Below, one piece after another: positions 1 through 13,822 of a stretch of DNA of 64,000 bases (the stretch's first letter is position 1; each line of letters starts with the position of its first letter). Below the pieces are notes generated by a model, which searched no databases, was not told the origin of the DNA, and was given only the letters and a program-made list of their open reading frames with translations. The stretch is from the NCBI GenBank assembly GCA_024734555.1, contig JANPWX010000064.1, positions 1,289,990 through 1,353,989 of the forward strand, in the 5' to 3' direction. Made by a program: the position numbers and the translations under genes. This DNA comes from Trochalopteron elliotii. Its lineage: Eukaryota > Chordata > Aves > Passeriformes > Leiothrichidae.

Positions 1-3000
1 ATTTTAGGGTCAGTTCCCGCAATTTTTCTTTAAAAGTAAAAGCTTCAAAGCAAGTCACGTTAACAATTTTTTTTGATTTCAAGAAAGCTGAAATTTTATC
101 TTGGTCTGAGAGCTGGTGTTGAGATCTTCTAAAACTGGATCACTTTATCAATACAGTAATGCAAAGATAAGCTCATAATTTGTGTATTTGCCATTGTAGC
201 GTTTGTTACCTTGCACACACCAGGAATGTTCCTTCAAGCTTAGCCTTAATGAATTGAAAAAGAAAACACAGCTTTATTTTTGTACGTCAGTCACAATTGA
301 ACATGAAATTAAAGCTTTTAATTAAAAACCTGTTTTCAGTATTAATCCGACTGCTGTGTTCCGCATGTTTTATGCTCTGCCTATCCAGAAATGGGCCAGT
401 CCTCCAGACCTTCATTAAATTGAAGCTTATAAGGCCTTTTCCTGAGCAAAGTAGAGTTTAAGAGGCTTTACTGAGAAAATTAAATAGGGGTCAAAAGAGC
501 TGACTACATTTCAATCAGCACTTCAGATGGAATAGACAACGTTATGTACAGCAGCAAGCCAGATATACTTTTTATCTCGCAACATCATCTTTGTTTCCAT
601 GAAAGGCTTTTAAAGGTGTGAATGTTTTTATTTTAGGTTTGATAGAAGAAATTTTATTAGATTTCAAGGGAAGATTTTTTTTATTCTCTGTAATTTCTTT
701 ATTCTTAATACAAAGGGGACCCTTGAAAGGGTCTTAATAAAGATCTGTTTCAGATACAAAATGATGGCAATTTTCTTCCATGCTGCAACTGGCAGCAATC
801 TTCTCATGAGTTTTACATCTGCTGAGTTGCAGGACTAGCATTCTATCCTAAAGTTTTTCAGCCAACTTATGGAAGAAGCTAGCTGATGGACACCTATGGA
901 TGGTGATATGGCAGCTTTATTACCACTTTTGATAAATGAAGGAATCAATGTCTGCCTGAATCAGATGTAGGTCTTGAAAGAAGATTTAGATAGCATTACA
1001 TTGCATTTTTCTATTACTTCGGTGACAATTGCAAGGATATATATGAACTGTATAAAACAGTTCCCTCAGCATGGCAGAAACTTAACTAGAAGTATTATCA
1101 CTATCCTTCTGGCAGGAACCTGACAGCTAAAAAAACGGCTCCTCTCTAGTTTTTTGCAAGTGACCTAAGATCAGATGCCACCAGAATGAGGTAACTGCAT
1201 CTGGGACTATTTGCTTTCTCTGAGATAAAAAGAAAGGGTTTGAAATCTGTATGTTTTCTTATAATACATCTTCTGGGTGTGGACTTGATCCCAATAAATG
1301 ACCCAGTTAGGACATTGAAAGAGTCTATCTTCTCAACCACTGCATCAGTGGTTATATTTCTGAAACAAGTCAAGAACACCTAAATTAGCTGCAGATGCCA
1401 GGAGGACAGGCTAATTCAAGATGCCATGTATCTATATACACACACATCTTGAAAGTGTCAGGTGTCTAACTTGCGTTGCAATCCTCATGCTTTTGCTGAG
1501 GTCTTCATTGTAGGTCCTGCAAATGCATCTGTTAAACTTGTGAAGGTCACAATTAATCATCTACTCCTTGTAGGTTCATTAACTAATAGAGACTTAGAAA
1601 CTAATATATCATATCTAAGAATTGTATTACCCAGTATTCTTTTCACTCAGTATTACTGAAGAGTGCATAGCACACCACATCATTTCTATTCAAATATTAG
1701 CAACAACCTGTGATCTATTATTGGCAAAGTAGTTTCATATGGACCCAATGGAGTCTATGTCAATAAATGAAAAAACTCATTTGTCACAAAAGAAAATACT
1801 TAGGGCCCAAATTTCGTGTCCCAAAGAGGGTAAGGAGCAATTTCTTAGATATGCCCCATCTTTTATTTTAAGATTTTTTTTCTCAGTCCTATTGATCAAG
1901 AAGGGTATTCTTTAATCTAATATGTCCTCAATCATCCACTGGGGATTGACACTGGCACATTTCTTAAAAATATACTGGTATATTAATTTGGCTAACAGTA
2001 ATTCTTTCTCATTATGAGGTCGGGATCATTGTCCCCTCTTTTTTACTGGTGGTATCCTCTCAGGACTGTCAGGTTCATGACATGTAGCCACCTCCCCTCT
2101 TACGTCTTTCTAGAGGATGATGATGGCTGCACAAAGCCCATATTTACTGTTCAGGTTCTTAAGCTTTTGTTATCCTGATTGTTCTGCTTTCACTTTTTGA
2201 CTGGTATTAGTCTACCAAAAATTAAAGGAATTTTAGAGCAGAAAATATCTACTTATTCTGATTTTTAATTAGGAAATTAAAGATCCAGATTGCTTTAAAC
2301 ATATTAGTTTGTGAAACTGTTCTACATCCCACCTGACCTGGTCATGACTGTTTTAACCTGACTGAGTACATATATTTCAAAGAGGTGTTTTTCAGGTTAG
2401 GAATATAAGCTTCTCAAGATGCAAATCATCCAAGATATTATCAAATTTTTTTTAAAAAAAGTGGATTTTAAAGCAAAATTTAGATAACTTTGTTGGCTAC
2501 TTAGCATATACTGATTAATAGTTGTCTTGACATAAAAATTTGCAGATGGTTCTGAGCTAATGTTTAAAATCCACCAGTGTTATTTCGGGTCTTGTTAGAG
2601 TTGATTTTTGCAATCATGTAATTTGTGAAACTTCTGCACCCCTAGCATCTTCTCCAACCCTAGCACAGGCCAAAGAATTTTCTATTATTTTCCCTGTGCC
2701 TCAAAAAAATAGGTTCTAACATCCTTTAATAAGTCATTTTCTGCATACAGTTTTCCACCCTCTGGGATGCTATCTGCTTCTGTGCTGTTCTTATCTCTTT
2801 TGTCTGCAAACTGAGCTGTTCAATGTACTTGCATGTTGAACTCTGTGGGTGACATTAGCAGACTGAAATAGAGGGGTATTGTGCTGTAAAATAATCCAAA
2901 TATCAGGCTTGGATCTGCTGGATACATGATGTCATTCCTTGTAACTCAATTTTTATAATAAATGGAAACATTTCTTCAGATTTTTGAGTAAGATCTATAG

Positions 3001-5879
3001 CCTTCTTACCATCCATACCTATAAGACAAGATTTAGTATGTAGCTAGTCATGATCCTGAATTTCATCTTTCAAATGAACTCTGAATCAGGTATGGATGAT
3101 TCACATGTTTCTAAATTTAGTCAGGTTAATTTTGAAGTAAATATCTAGGAAGATTGAAGTTTGAAAGTATAGACCAGCTATTAAGAATACTGTGATCCCA
3201 TTCTCTAACAAGCTTCGTTGCTGAGTCAATAAATCCCATTGTGACACAACTTCTCATGTTCCAGATATTTTATGCCCATAAATTTTTGATAGTTACCAAA
3301 GTTCAAAGTATTGTCTAACAAAAAATAGTGAATTGTAGCAGCACATGGAAGAAATGTGTGAGTGTCATAAAGGGAAATTTCTTAAAGAAACATGAATCAC
3401 AGATAATAACTTTCAAAAAGTATAGTCAAAATAACAATTCTGATTTTTAACAGTAGCCTTACACATTTAAAGTAATACATATTAATTAATCTTAATGTTA
3501 CAATTTAATTCATTTCCATGGGCATGAGAATTGGCCTTTGAAGCACTTGCTAAAGAGACCTGTACTTGAATATAAGAACATTCTGAGACTGCATTGGAAT
3601 TTAAAACTGGAAACAGTCCACAGTTACAGGGCATTTAGAAAGATTTATTGAAAGGATTTGCTGATACCATTTTACCTTGTAGAATACACATAAACTTATG
3701 AAGTGAATGGAAAAGTATTACATAGAAATTGAAAAGGAAATATAAGCTTTCATTAATTTGGTTTCATTTGCAAATAAATTAAATGTGCTTATGTAGAGAT
3801 AATGATAATATAAGGTCCCAATTACAAGTGTGCTGCTTCTATTATCTGCCCACAAATGCAACTTGGTAAATTTTCACTGTGGACAAGTGTTTCGGGTAAG
3901 TCTTGGGTGTGACTGAGGTTGATTCATGTTCAGATTCATTTAAGAAGAAGAGATATACTTCTTAACCTTAATTTTTCAGAACTTATTTCAAATTTCTTTT
4001 CCAAGTTTAGTTAAAAATTGAGTTCTGTAGGTATATACCAATATGGTGAGAGCTGGAAGCAAATCAAACCTCATTCAGATGAGATATAAAAATATAAGGA
4101 ATCTTTTGTGTGGTCCAAAAATATTTGGCCACATTCATGTAAGTTTTTTTATGTTTTCTAATTCACAGACTCAGTTGTGACTAGTACCAAAAGTTCTAAA
4201 AAGTCCTGCATGAGGCTGTTCTCAGTTTTTATTGCTGTACTGCAACAAGCCAACTCATACAGCTTTCACAAGCTATGTATCCCTATGAGATTTCCACTCC
4301 AGAATTAGATTCCATATACTCATGTACTGTTAAATTTCAGAGAAGCATTGAAGTTGTGTACACATCCAAGTCTATCCAAATCTCTAAAATTGGAAATTTG
4401 CTTATCTCAAATTCTTTTTTATATTACACCCTGTTGAACAAAGTGAAATATATTTTTTATGCCATAGTTAGGTTGTCCAGGCCCAACTGAGGATTCTTTA
4501 CTTATATTTATATGGCTGCAGGAGAACACTGCACACAGATGCTCCTGCGATATTGAATGATAAATTGTGTTTAAGTTAATAAATATTTGCTATTATTGCT
4601 GTTGTCATTGTTCTCTATCGGAGTGCATTCTACTTGAGAGGTAACTAAAAAAAAGCTCTATGTTTTGATAGCAGTTAAAGAGGTATGATATCTTATGCTC
4701 CTATAATAGCTCATGGTAAATATATAAAGGACAGATTTTTGCTTGAAAGAGAACTAGTTAGCTATATGGAAGGGAATGGGATAATTCAGTATCATCCCAA
4801 AGAGATTAAAAAGAAAACAAAGTTTTAAAAATGCATAAACAGAGTCACAAGTCCAGAAGTGTGATTAGGCTTGAAAAAATTAAGAAATTTAAAGCTGGTC
4901 CACTGTAGTGCACAGAAACTCTGCAAGTCTTCAGCTTTTATAACTGCATATTTGACAAGCTTACATTTGTTAGATGAAAGATCTGCCTTGCTCTACAATC
5001 CACAGACGCCGAGTATTATCCCTGAGGATTTGGCACTGCAGTAGCTTGGATTTCGCAAGTGAACTGTGGACATTATAATATCTTTTGCTTCATTAGAAAA
5101 CAATATTAAAAAAAAAAAAAAAGATTAAAAACACTACATGAGAAAAACATTCTTTAACATTTCTTTATTTCAAGACCAGCCCAGAGACAGAAAATTTGTT
5201 TACATAAGATTTGATAAAAAGTATGTCTAAAACATGTAATCTGTATTCAGAATGTTTTGCTTAGACGTGCAGATTTTTTTTAACATCTCAGAAGTAGCTG
5301 TGAGACAAAAAAATTATGTGCTACTGTTTTCCTGTCTTTTTCTGGTTTTTTGTTTGTTTGTTTTTTCTAATTTCTTTGCAATTGATGGGTCATTGTGGTA
5401 ATCTTGTGAGATTTTTTTCCTTCTCAGCAAGGATGTCATTATGTGTCTATCTTCATTCTAACCTGAATTTCTGAATAAAACTACAGATCCTCCAGTAGAT
5501 TATCACTGCGCTATTTTTTTAAAACCTCTAGGCACTTTACAAGCCTTTTATAACGTCATTGTAATGAAATGGAAATGGTGCCTATTTGGTAAGGAGACCA
5601 GACAGGAGATGACACCATTCTGTGGGATTCACCCTTTTATTATGCAATTACTCTTATACCCTATGCCTATGACATTTCAACACTGATTAGGTAATACTTG
5701 AGCTAAGAACAGATTTTGTGGTGTAGATATGGGAGTGTAAAATTGTGTCTTCCATGCTTGGTACTGTGATTTTGAAATCAAATACATTCACCCATAACAT
5801 TAAAAACATAGGGTTTTTTTTAGTACAGTGACTGAAATGATTCTCTGAGGCTTATTTGCTTCTATTTTCTTGTCAGTAC
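1..5879. other. AT-rich intronic stretch, nothing recognised
   Basis: I see no coding exon, RNA gene or recognisable transposon here. The open frames are short, AT-rich in composition and lack family resemblance. Short A and T runs occur, for example an A run near 5107-5122 and a TTTG-type run near 5346-5366. The last five bases (5875-5879) are the left target-site copy of the LTR that follows. Confidence 0.6.
5875..5879 (+). repeat. Left target-site duplication AGTAC
   Basis: AGTAC directly precedes the LTR's TGTCCT and is repeated exactly at 6532-6536 after AGGACA. Confidence 0.85.
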
Positions 5880-6531
5880 TGTCCTAGGGTCACTATGATA
5901 CCTGTATCCCCAATTGTCTGTTCTGTGTTCTGTACCTTTAAGACTGGTTCTGAGAGCGAACAGGGAAAGAAGAAGCATGCAGTTTGTTTTGAAAAACAGT
6001 GTTCACTCCTCAGGATCTTCTCTCATCCTTGGGACTGTGTTTTTTATTTTTTTCATTGGATGCACGGATGGCAGCCAGGGAGAGAGTTTCTTTTCCTTTT
6101 GTTCGTCTAGCTAGCTGAGGCAAAGAAGCTTTCTTGGACTGTTTTTTCCCTTTTTTTTCTTGGGACTGTTTAAATCTGCTCTGGACTGAAAAAACCCAGA
6201 GGAGCATCGGGATCTTGCACCCGTGGCCCACCGGGCCGGGACTCGGCATTTTCCATCACCAAAAGGACTGGGACTGATAAACTCCTGGCACGGACTCTCA
6301 GTTTTGCCATCTCTCTTAGGAGCGCTGAGAGGTTTTATTGTTTCATATTATTATTTTTATTATTCATTCTTTATGCTTGTGGGCATTTTGTTTGCTAAAT
6401 AAATAGTTTTTTCCACTTTTCTCTGAGGGAGTTCTTTTCCCAGACCGGCTGGGGGGAGGAGCTGTTTGGATTTGCTTTCCAGAGGAACACCATTCAGAGA
6501 TTTCCTCCCAAATTTGCCCTAAACCAGGACA
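5880..6531 (+). mobile_element. Solitary endogenous-retrovirus LTR, sense orientation
   Basis: A 652-bp element begins TGTCCTAGGG and ends CCAGGACA, so its ends form the TG...CA inverted pair TGTCCT/AGGACA. It is flanked on both sides by the identical pentamer AGTAC (5875-5879 and 6532-6536), a target-site duplication. A poly(A) signal AATAAA lies at 6398-6403, about 130 bp before the right end, as expected for R/U5 of a plus-strand LTR. A GC-richer block sits around 6185-6310. No gag, pol or env reading frame adjoins it, so it is a solo LTR left by recombination between two LTRs. A 5-bp duplication is typical of ERVL-like elements, but I infer the class from duplication length only. It lies sense to IMMP2L, inside its last intron. 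Confidence 0.88.
6398..6403 (+). promoter_or_regulatory. LTR poly(A) signal AATAAA
   Basis: Canonical AATAAA inside the sense LTR, followed by a T-rich stretch. It could in principle cause premature polyadenylation of IMMP2L transcripts; whether it is used is not visible from sequence. Confidence 0.7.
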
Positions 6532-6536
6532 AGTAC
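6532..6536 (+). repeat. Right target-site duplication AGTAC
   Basis: Exact copy of 5875-5879, immediately after the last base of the LTR. An intact copy suggests a fairly recent or well-preserved insertion. Confidence 0.85.
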
Positions 6537-9500
6537 TTAAGAGTTCAACAAGTCAATAATTTTACTTTTTCTTACATTATGATTGTGTTGTTTTTTTTGT
6601 GAGTAATTAGTTTCTAGATCTAGGCACTATATGTAAGAAGTTTGCATTGTTCCTTCTAATGGAGAATATTATGCCAGTGTCAAAACTGAATTTATCTGTT
6701 GTCATGTTTTTGGTTCACCTACCTTTATTAGATTCCTCTGGTTTTTTTCCCCTCATTATCAGTTTCCCTCATTGCAATCATTATCGGTTTCAAATTGCCC
6801 ATAGTTGTGAAGCAGCTCACTAGAATTAGCACCAGCATGACATCACTCCTGATACCACTGGCATCATAAGCACCATGTGAGAGAGATATAATGTGCACAG
6901 GTTAGGACAGCAGAAGGGCTGAATTCTGGCAGCCACTTAGTGAGTGTGGATGCTAACTATCTCCAGATCATAGGGTTGGAAGCATGCCCAGCTGAACTGC
7001 AGCAGGATGTTTGGATGAGACCTGAATGTACATCATCCTCAGCCCTCCTGACCCATCTTCTGTTGGCGAAAAGTGTGGCAATTGGACTAGAAAGAACCTA
7101 TGTTCTTCTCAAAGTCCTGATCTGCTCTGCCACTGTGAAACCTGGAATTTCCAAATGTCTGCAGTGCCCATATTCTGAAGTGTCTTGTTAGCTAAAGTAG
7201 TAAGCTATAAGCCTGGTTAGTAAGCTAGTGCTTGCATTGTGGCTACTAGGAAAGCAGCAGCAAAGTTGTCAATGGGGACCAACAGTATTTGGGGAAAAAC
7301 CTCTCACTGCAAGTGCAGTCTAGAGATGTATGTCTTCCCAGAATATTTCAAAAAGAGTTTTACTTCATAATAAAATACTTAGCTAAAGTTGAGTGTGTGA
7401 AATACATGCATATGGATTGCAGATCCTTGAAGAAAAGATTTCTTCACATACAAGCAATTGCCTGCATGAAACAGGAAGGTAGAAATTTGTACCGTAGAAC
7501 TAGAAGGCCCAACACAAAATAGAAGGCTTTAGGCAATTACAAGTTGTGATACATTTCGTATTCCCTGGTACCAGGTTACTTTAAGGTCCTGGATGTAATT
7601 AGAGTCCTTGTAAGACCCGTTTCAGTTATGGTGTCTCTTCTACCTGCTTGTCTTATTGCAGCTCCAGTCAAAATCTCCGTTTAGCGCTGTCAAACACATA
7701 TGTCCTGTCACTCTCAGCTACATGATCTGTTTGAGGGGCATTTTGCCTTCTTCTCTTGGATGAATAGATTTCTGCTTTAGAGCAGGCACTTTGAGTATTT
7801 TAAACTTATGTAGATTACTTGAATGAAGATAAGGGCTGACTCCTTATTTGCATGAATATTTTAAATTAAGACTTTAGTTTCTAAAAATCAATAATTTCTC
7901 TTTAAATTCTAAGCCCCCAATTTTCAAGCACAGCTTTCTCCTAGAGACTACTAATAATTAATTAATGAACTTAGTATATTCACAAAAATTCAGTGACTTC
8001 AAATGTTGATGTTTCTTTTAAGCTCATGAATCAATACATATTTTAAAAAACTGACCTTTGTGTTCATAGGCCTCTATCTATGAACAGGGAGACAAGAGTT
8101 AATGAAATGATCCGTTCTTCTACTTAAAAAAAATAAGCCTTAACAGAATATCTGAATGTGTACTTTAGCTATAATTATGTCTGTGGTTTTTACTGGTTCA
8201 AATGTTTTTAGTGTGTTAGTGTATTTAGGCCTAATCTTATATATAGCACATAAGACAGAAAATATGTAAACGGTGGTGTGTAGAAATATTAGTTAACACA
8301 GGTTGTAGTTTATCTGAAATTATATTAATTTTTCTGTGAAGTCTGAAAATATTCTATCCTACTTATTTACAGTTTCTAGATGTTGTTCCTAATGAAAACT
8401 CAGGCTATAAGCTGTAGGTATAAGAAAAATAGGAAATCTGACTATACATTCCATCAGAAAACCACCTCCCAGATTTTTTTTTTAATGATTTATCAGCCCA
8501 CGTTTGAAATGGCCATAAACTATGAAACTTATAAACAGGAGTTATTAGACTATATTAATATTTTAGTTTTAGAACCTTTACTGGAACACAGTAGATCAGA
8601 ATACAGCTCATTGTTATCCAGACAGCTGTAGAGATTCTCCATTTCTTGCCCTGAAGTGAAAAATTCAGAATGTACTCTGGCTTCAATACAGCTGATAAAA
8701 TTGCATATGACAGTGACTGCAGAACATTTCATACAAAGGATGATTAACTGCTTTTCTTTTCTTAATATCAACACGCAATTCTTTTATTGAAATATTATTT
8801 TGCACAAAGACTGCCATATGATGTTGATGAAGATTCAAATTAGGTGAGACATTGAAGTTTGGTTGCTGTTTTTATGGTCTTTGAGAAAAAAAGAGCTTAT
8901 AGGCCCTAAAGATTTCAGTTTTTTTAAACAGAGTTTTAGTCTAAAGTTTTGAAGGTACCTCTTAGTTTATGAAATTCAGGGAGAGCAGCTTCAATATTTG
9001 AATTTTTAAGTTGCGAAGCTGGTTACAATAATTTCAGATAATTGCATCTTTTTATAATTGCTTTCAGGGAAAGGTAGATCCTGAGATGAAAGGTAAGAAG
9101 TGGGAAAATGAGGCAGGTAACAAACAGTTAAGTTAGGAGAAAGAAAGCTCCAAAATACACTTTGGAAGAGCAGCACTCAATGTCCTGATCTGTTTTAGAT
9201 TTTCCATTTGACCTTTGGAAGGTAAGTTAATGGGTATACTTGTCCATTTTTCATATGTCTTCTGAACAAGTATATTTAAAACATTGAAATGCTTTAAAAT
9301 CTACTGAAATGTCCATTTAGATACCTTTTATTATTAGAAGTAGCAATTACTGAAAAGGCTTTCATATATCATTGACAAGTGCAGGAAAAAACAGAATAGA
9401 CTGGAACTTTTTGTAATTTAAAATACCACTAATATATTTTTTATTTGTTGTTATCATCATTTATCCTTTATGTGGCATGTATCATGTTTTCTTTTGAAGT

Positions 9501-12500
9501 GAGCACTATGAAATTGCTGCAAAGCAATAATTCTAAACTGCTAGGTAATATATTATGTGCTGTGAGTATTAACTGTGGCAAAGTGACGAGAACAGTAAAC
9601 AATTTTTAGGTACCCCCTGAAGGAACTATTAATTTTTCCATCACATAAAGTAGAATTTCAGCCTGTAGGTTAAAAATAAGAAGTGCCTGACCCTGAATTA
9701 TGATCTATCAGTTTTCAACTCCCTTACCTCTTCAAACCTAATACCATTTTTCTGTGATTTCAGTATTTGACTTCCCTGAGCTCTTTTGCCTCTTGCTACT
9801 GTAGATCAGCTCTATGCAATGCACCCACATTCTAATGCTCTGTCAGTGGTTGTTAAGGGAGAATGCAGTCAGTCCATATGCAGCTTCTCAAAAGAGCATG
9901 CAAGTTCTGCTTAATGATGAAATGTCTTTACTGGTACAAGATCATAAATTATTCCTAATCACAAATGTTCTACAAGTTTAGTAGTACTTCAGTGCTTATT
10001 CTTTTATCTCTGGCAGCATCTGTCCCCTTGACAAACTGAATGCTAAAACCATTTACAATGATGAGTGTTAGGCTTTTCCTGAGGGTATTTAATGGACACC
10101 ACCAATATTCAATGTGTTTAGATGCTAGAAGAATGGAGGGGGAATTTCTTGGATGCATAAGACACTACTGGTTTTTGTTTTTTCATGCAAAAACTTCCTT
10201 GGATGCATATAGATGTGCTCCTTTTGTCTAGGCTTTTAAGTATTCTACTTTTCCTGATTTTTGAAATGCCCAAGCATGTCTAGGAAAAACATTTATCAAT
10301 GGTTTCAAGGCTTTCATTGGCCTGAATAGATCTGAATACTTCACTTCCACATCTTATGAGTTTCTTAATTGCTGAGCTATTAAGAAACTAATCTGGTCTG
10401 TCCCTCCTGTTAGAACTGGGTCTCTGCACAGACAGAAAAGTAGAAGTTGGCATTAAAGTGAGCTAAACTCAGCTTTAAAACAGAAATTCAGGCATGGAAT
10501 CTTAGATATGTGGCATGGAATGCCTGCCACCATTCAGAGCTTCCATCATTTCTTCTTTTCCTTTTCCTGAATGTGATTTAGACTGTCCATGCTCAGCACA
10601 CTGAGCTTTGGGAACTGCAGTCTAGGAACCCAACTCTCTTCTGTACCTTCTTCAGGAGGAACTTGAGTGACAATGGTGAAATTTGCTAGGAGAACCCTAT
10701 GCATTTAAGTCACATGTATGAATGACTGCATAAACATAAAGAGTAATTCCTATGTTTTTGGAGTGGGATTGCTAAGTAAATTTGTTTGACCCACTTTTAC
10801 TTTTGCTTTTGTTTTGTTACTAATAAGATTTTCTGAAGAGGCTTTGAGCTATCCAGAATCTGATCTTTTTATTACTTTTTGGTTGCATAGCAGCAAAAGA
10901 AATGATGACTCCTATGTGCCTGAGCAGTATGTCTAACTATGGAAATATTCAGATAAGGTAATCTTCTAGGGCATCTAAATGATCTTTTTAAAGATTCCCT
11001 GATTCTATCTAGTACTAACTGTCTTGGGGAAGACAGTCATTGACTTTAGCAAGTGTTTTATCAGGAGGCTATGCCAAAGTAACAAACAACACTTAATGCA
11101 GGAATTTGAAAACTGTATGTGTAGGGAATAAACCCAACTTTCACAGAGGAAATAGTGTTTTGATTCAGGAAAACAGGAAGGTTGTATTCCCATCAAATTC
11201 CTCAGCAGGTGATACTTTCCACCTACAGAACAGTGTGATGTTTATGATGAAAAAGGCTGTGGGTTTATCAGAAACAAATACTGTATTCCTGAACAAATAT
11301 AGGGCATAAAACCTGGGCTGTGTGCTGTTGAAACATGCAGCAGCATTCCTGTTGAACTTGAAAGGTTGTTTGGATGAGGAACTTTAGCAGTGCAAATGAC
11401 TTTGTTGTAGCCACTTCAGCAAGGAGAGCCAGATATAAACAGACTTTGACGGGTTGCTGCAAAACATCACTATGACTTTTCTTCCCAGTAATCGTAAACT
11501 GAAAGGGTTGTTATCTTGCTGTTTTCTATCATGCAAAGTGCTTGTAGGATGACTTTTCTTTTGCTGCAGCAGTTCTATATATGATGATAAACAGTTTGAC
11601 AAACTATCAAATGTGACACTAAGGACATAGAAGAAAATGTATGACAGTGTACTGGATCTTACCTATTTATTAGCAGTTTATTAGTGGAAAAGGGAACCTT
11701 CAAGCACAAAGATAACAAAAGTATCCCCCAAAACCTGCCTTATGCACTGTTGCCCAAAGCTGCATTTGCTCTGCATTTATATGGATGAGTTCATATCTGC
11801 TTTTCTAACTGTATGGTTTTTAAACTCTTAAAATGTCTTTCCTCTTTCACTGATGTCCTTACAGTCTCATACTTTGGAAAGAGAAAGTTTGAGTATAGGC
11901 CTTGAACTTAAACCCAGCTAAAATCAGAGAAGCCTTCATTTATAAATGTTTGTTTATCTTCACTGTCCTTGTCAGAATGAAGCGTGGGCATTTATCTGTT
12001 ATGTCTACTTGAAGTAATTGGTGACCCACCCTGCAACTAAAGAAAAATAGTAAAGAAAAAAATTTATTCAGTCAGACATCACAATAAGGGTTTGAAATGG
12101 AATTGCAGACATATACTATGGTGCTTTTCATCCCATGAGATTGTTGGCTTCTAATGGAGGAATGCCTGATTAAAGAAAAGGTTGAAAGTTAGTACCCAAC
12201 ATGCTATTTGGCAGCTTTTTCATTTCACTTATAGGTAGGAGCAGGTGGTGTCATTTAGAATTAAATACTTCATGTCGGCACTGGCAGGAAAGCAGCATTT
12301 AGAGATGAAATATCCCTGAAACTAATTTTTCTCCAATTTTATTTATAATTGCATACTATGATGCAAGTACAATGAAGCAGGATCTATTTATATTGCACAT
12401 AACATGGAGTTTAACTACAGGCAATAAAGGACCATAACAATTTCAAAAACAAAGATCTTATAGAGATCCTCTGTCCTTCTTACACTAAAATGGGGAAGCA

Positions 12501-13789
12501 ATATTTACTGTTTCTTTAAGATGAGATTTAAAGGAAAGATCTTTAAAGCTTTGTAATAAGTCATATTTTTTTACAACAGTTTGCTTGTGTTGTAGTGTTA
12601 ATCTATCTGAAAATGTATATACCTTACTAATATACTATGTAGCTGGTTTCCATTATGTTGAATAAAATGGTAATTATGTTACATTTATATGCTGAAAGTT
12701 GATTTCAATATTGCACTATAGGGATCTAATGGTTACTGGATATTCCTGAGGCAAAAAAAAACCCCAAACACAAAACCCTTTAAAAAAAAACCTCTTTAAA
12801 TAAAATTGGCCAGTTATAGACTACTTAAGAAAATAAATAATACCAAGAACAGGCATAAGGTACTTTGTCTTAAAAGATACAGCAAATCAAGTTATCTGTT
12901 CTCTTCTGTATATCCTGTTTGTTCTAGACATATAAGTGGTGCTGCAGTATTTTCATTTGGAGTAGTTTAGACCAATCTTATCACTTCAACCAGTTGTCTT
13001 CAAAATTTCTGATAACCAGATTTTTTTTGTCTGTTGCTGTCTCAGTTGGATTTACCTCATGAAGCTTCATTATGTTACTCATAGAAAATTTCTGTGTTGT
13101 GTAAAAGCAATTAGCTTAAAGAGCACCTTAATACCCTTGTTTCCTAAACAAATATGTTACATAATGAGACTGAAATTAGGCTGAGCAGCTCAGAGTCTCT
13201 GGACATGACAACTACATCGCGGAAAAGTTTCACTCTTACATTTTCTTTTTCAGAGTAACTAACTAAGTATCAAAATGCTCAGGAAATACCTACCAATTAC
13301 TGCTCACCTCCAGCTACCTGCTAGTTGAAAGCCATTTTATGTGCATAAGAGATGCTCTTTGCTCTTTCACTGTTATTTTCCACAGCTTTAAATTTCATGT
13401 TTCAAAGACTTATGCAAGAGAATAAAGCTGACCTCAATCTAGTAGCATTTTAATGCCATTGCATGATTTTAATACTGACAGACACAATGATTATAATAAT
13501 TAATGTTATCATAATGACTTTCCTGTTGTTATTATTATTGTGATCCACTTTTTCATTATCAACCGTTATTAAGATCTAATAATGTACAAGATACATATCA
13601 GGAAATTAATGTTGAACTAAAAACAGCCTTACAGATGCATTAAAACTCATCAGCGTTATAGTAAAATACACTGAACAACTTAGCAAATTTAAGAAAAATT
13701 GATTACATATTTTGTTTATTAAATAGTTGTTTTGGAAAAGAAATATTGACACATAAGAGCAATGACGTATTTTTTTTAAAAGAAAAGTT
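6537..13789. other. Intronic stretch, nothing firmly recognised
   Basis: No coding exon or RNA gene is supported. A slightly GC-richer patch at about 6900-7190 carries an 83-codon plus-strand open frame without any domain I recognise. A possible decayed CR1 3' end is hinted at near 10970-11015 but is too weak to call. A 25-nt segment bounded by good splice signals (9068-9092) is treated under findings. Confidence 0.55.
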
Positions 13790-13822
13790 CATATATATAT
13801 ATTTTTTTTTTTTTTTTTTTTT
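13790..13822. repeat. (AT)n followed by a T run
   Basis: Five AT dinucleotides and then about 21 uninterrupted T residues. Low-complexity sequence; it could be a remnant of a retrotransposon tail, but no element is recognisable beside it. Confidence 0.9.

Noticed and set aside
10970..11015. Possible CR1 3' tail
   Set aside because: Only the words ATGATCTTT and GATTCTAT in loosely correct order are visible; too diverged to call without an alignment.
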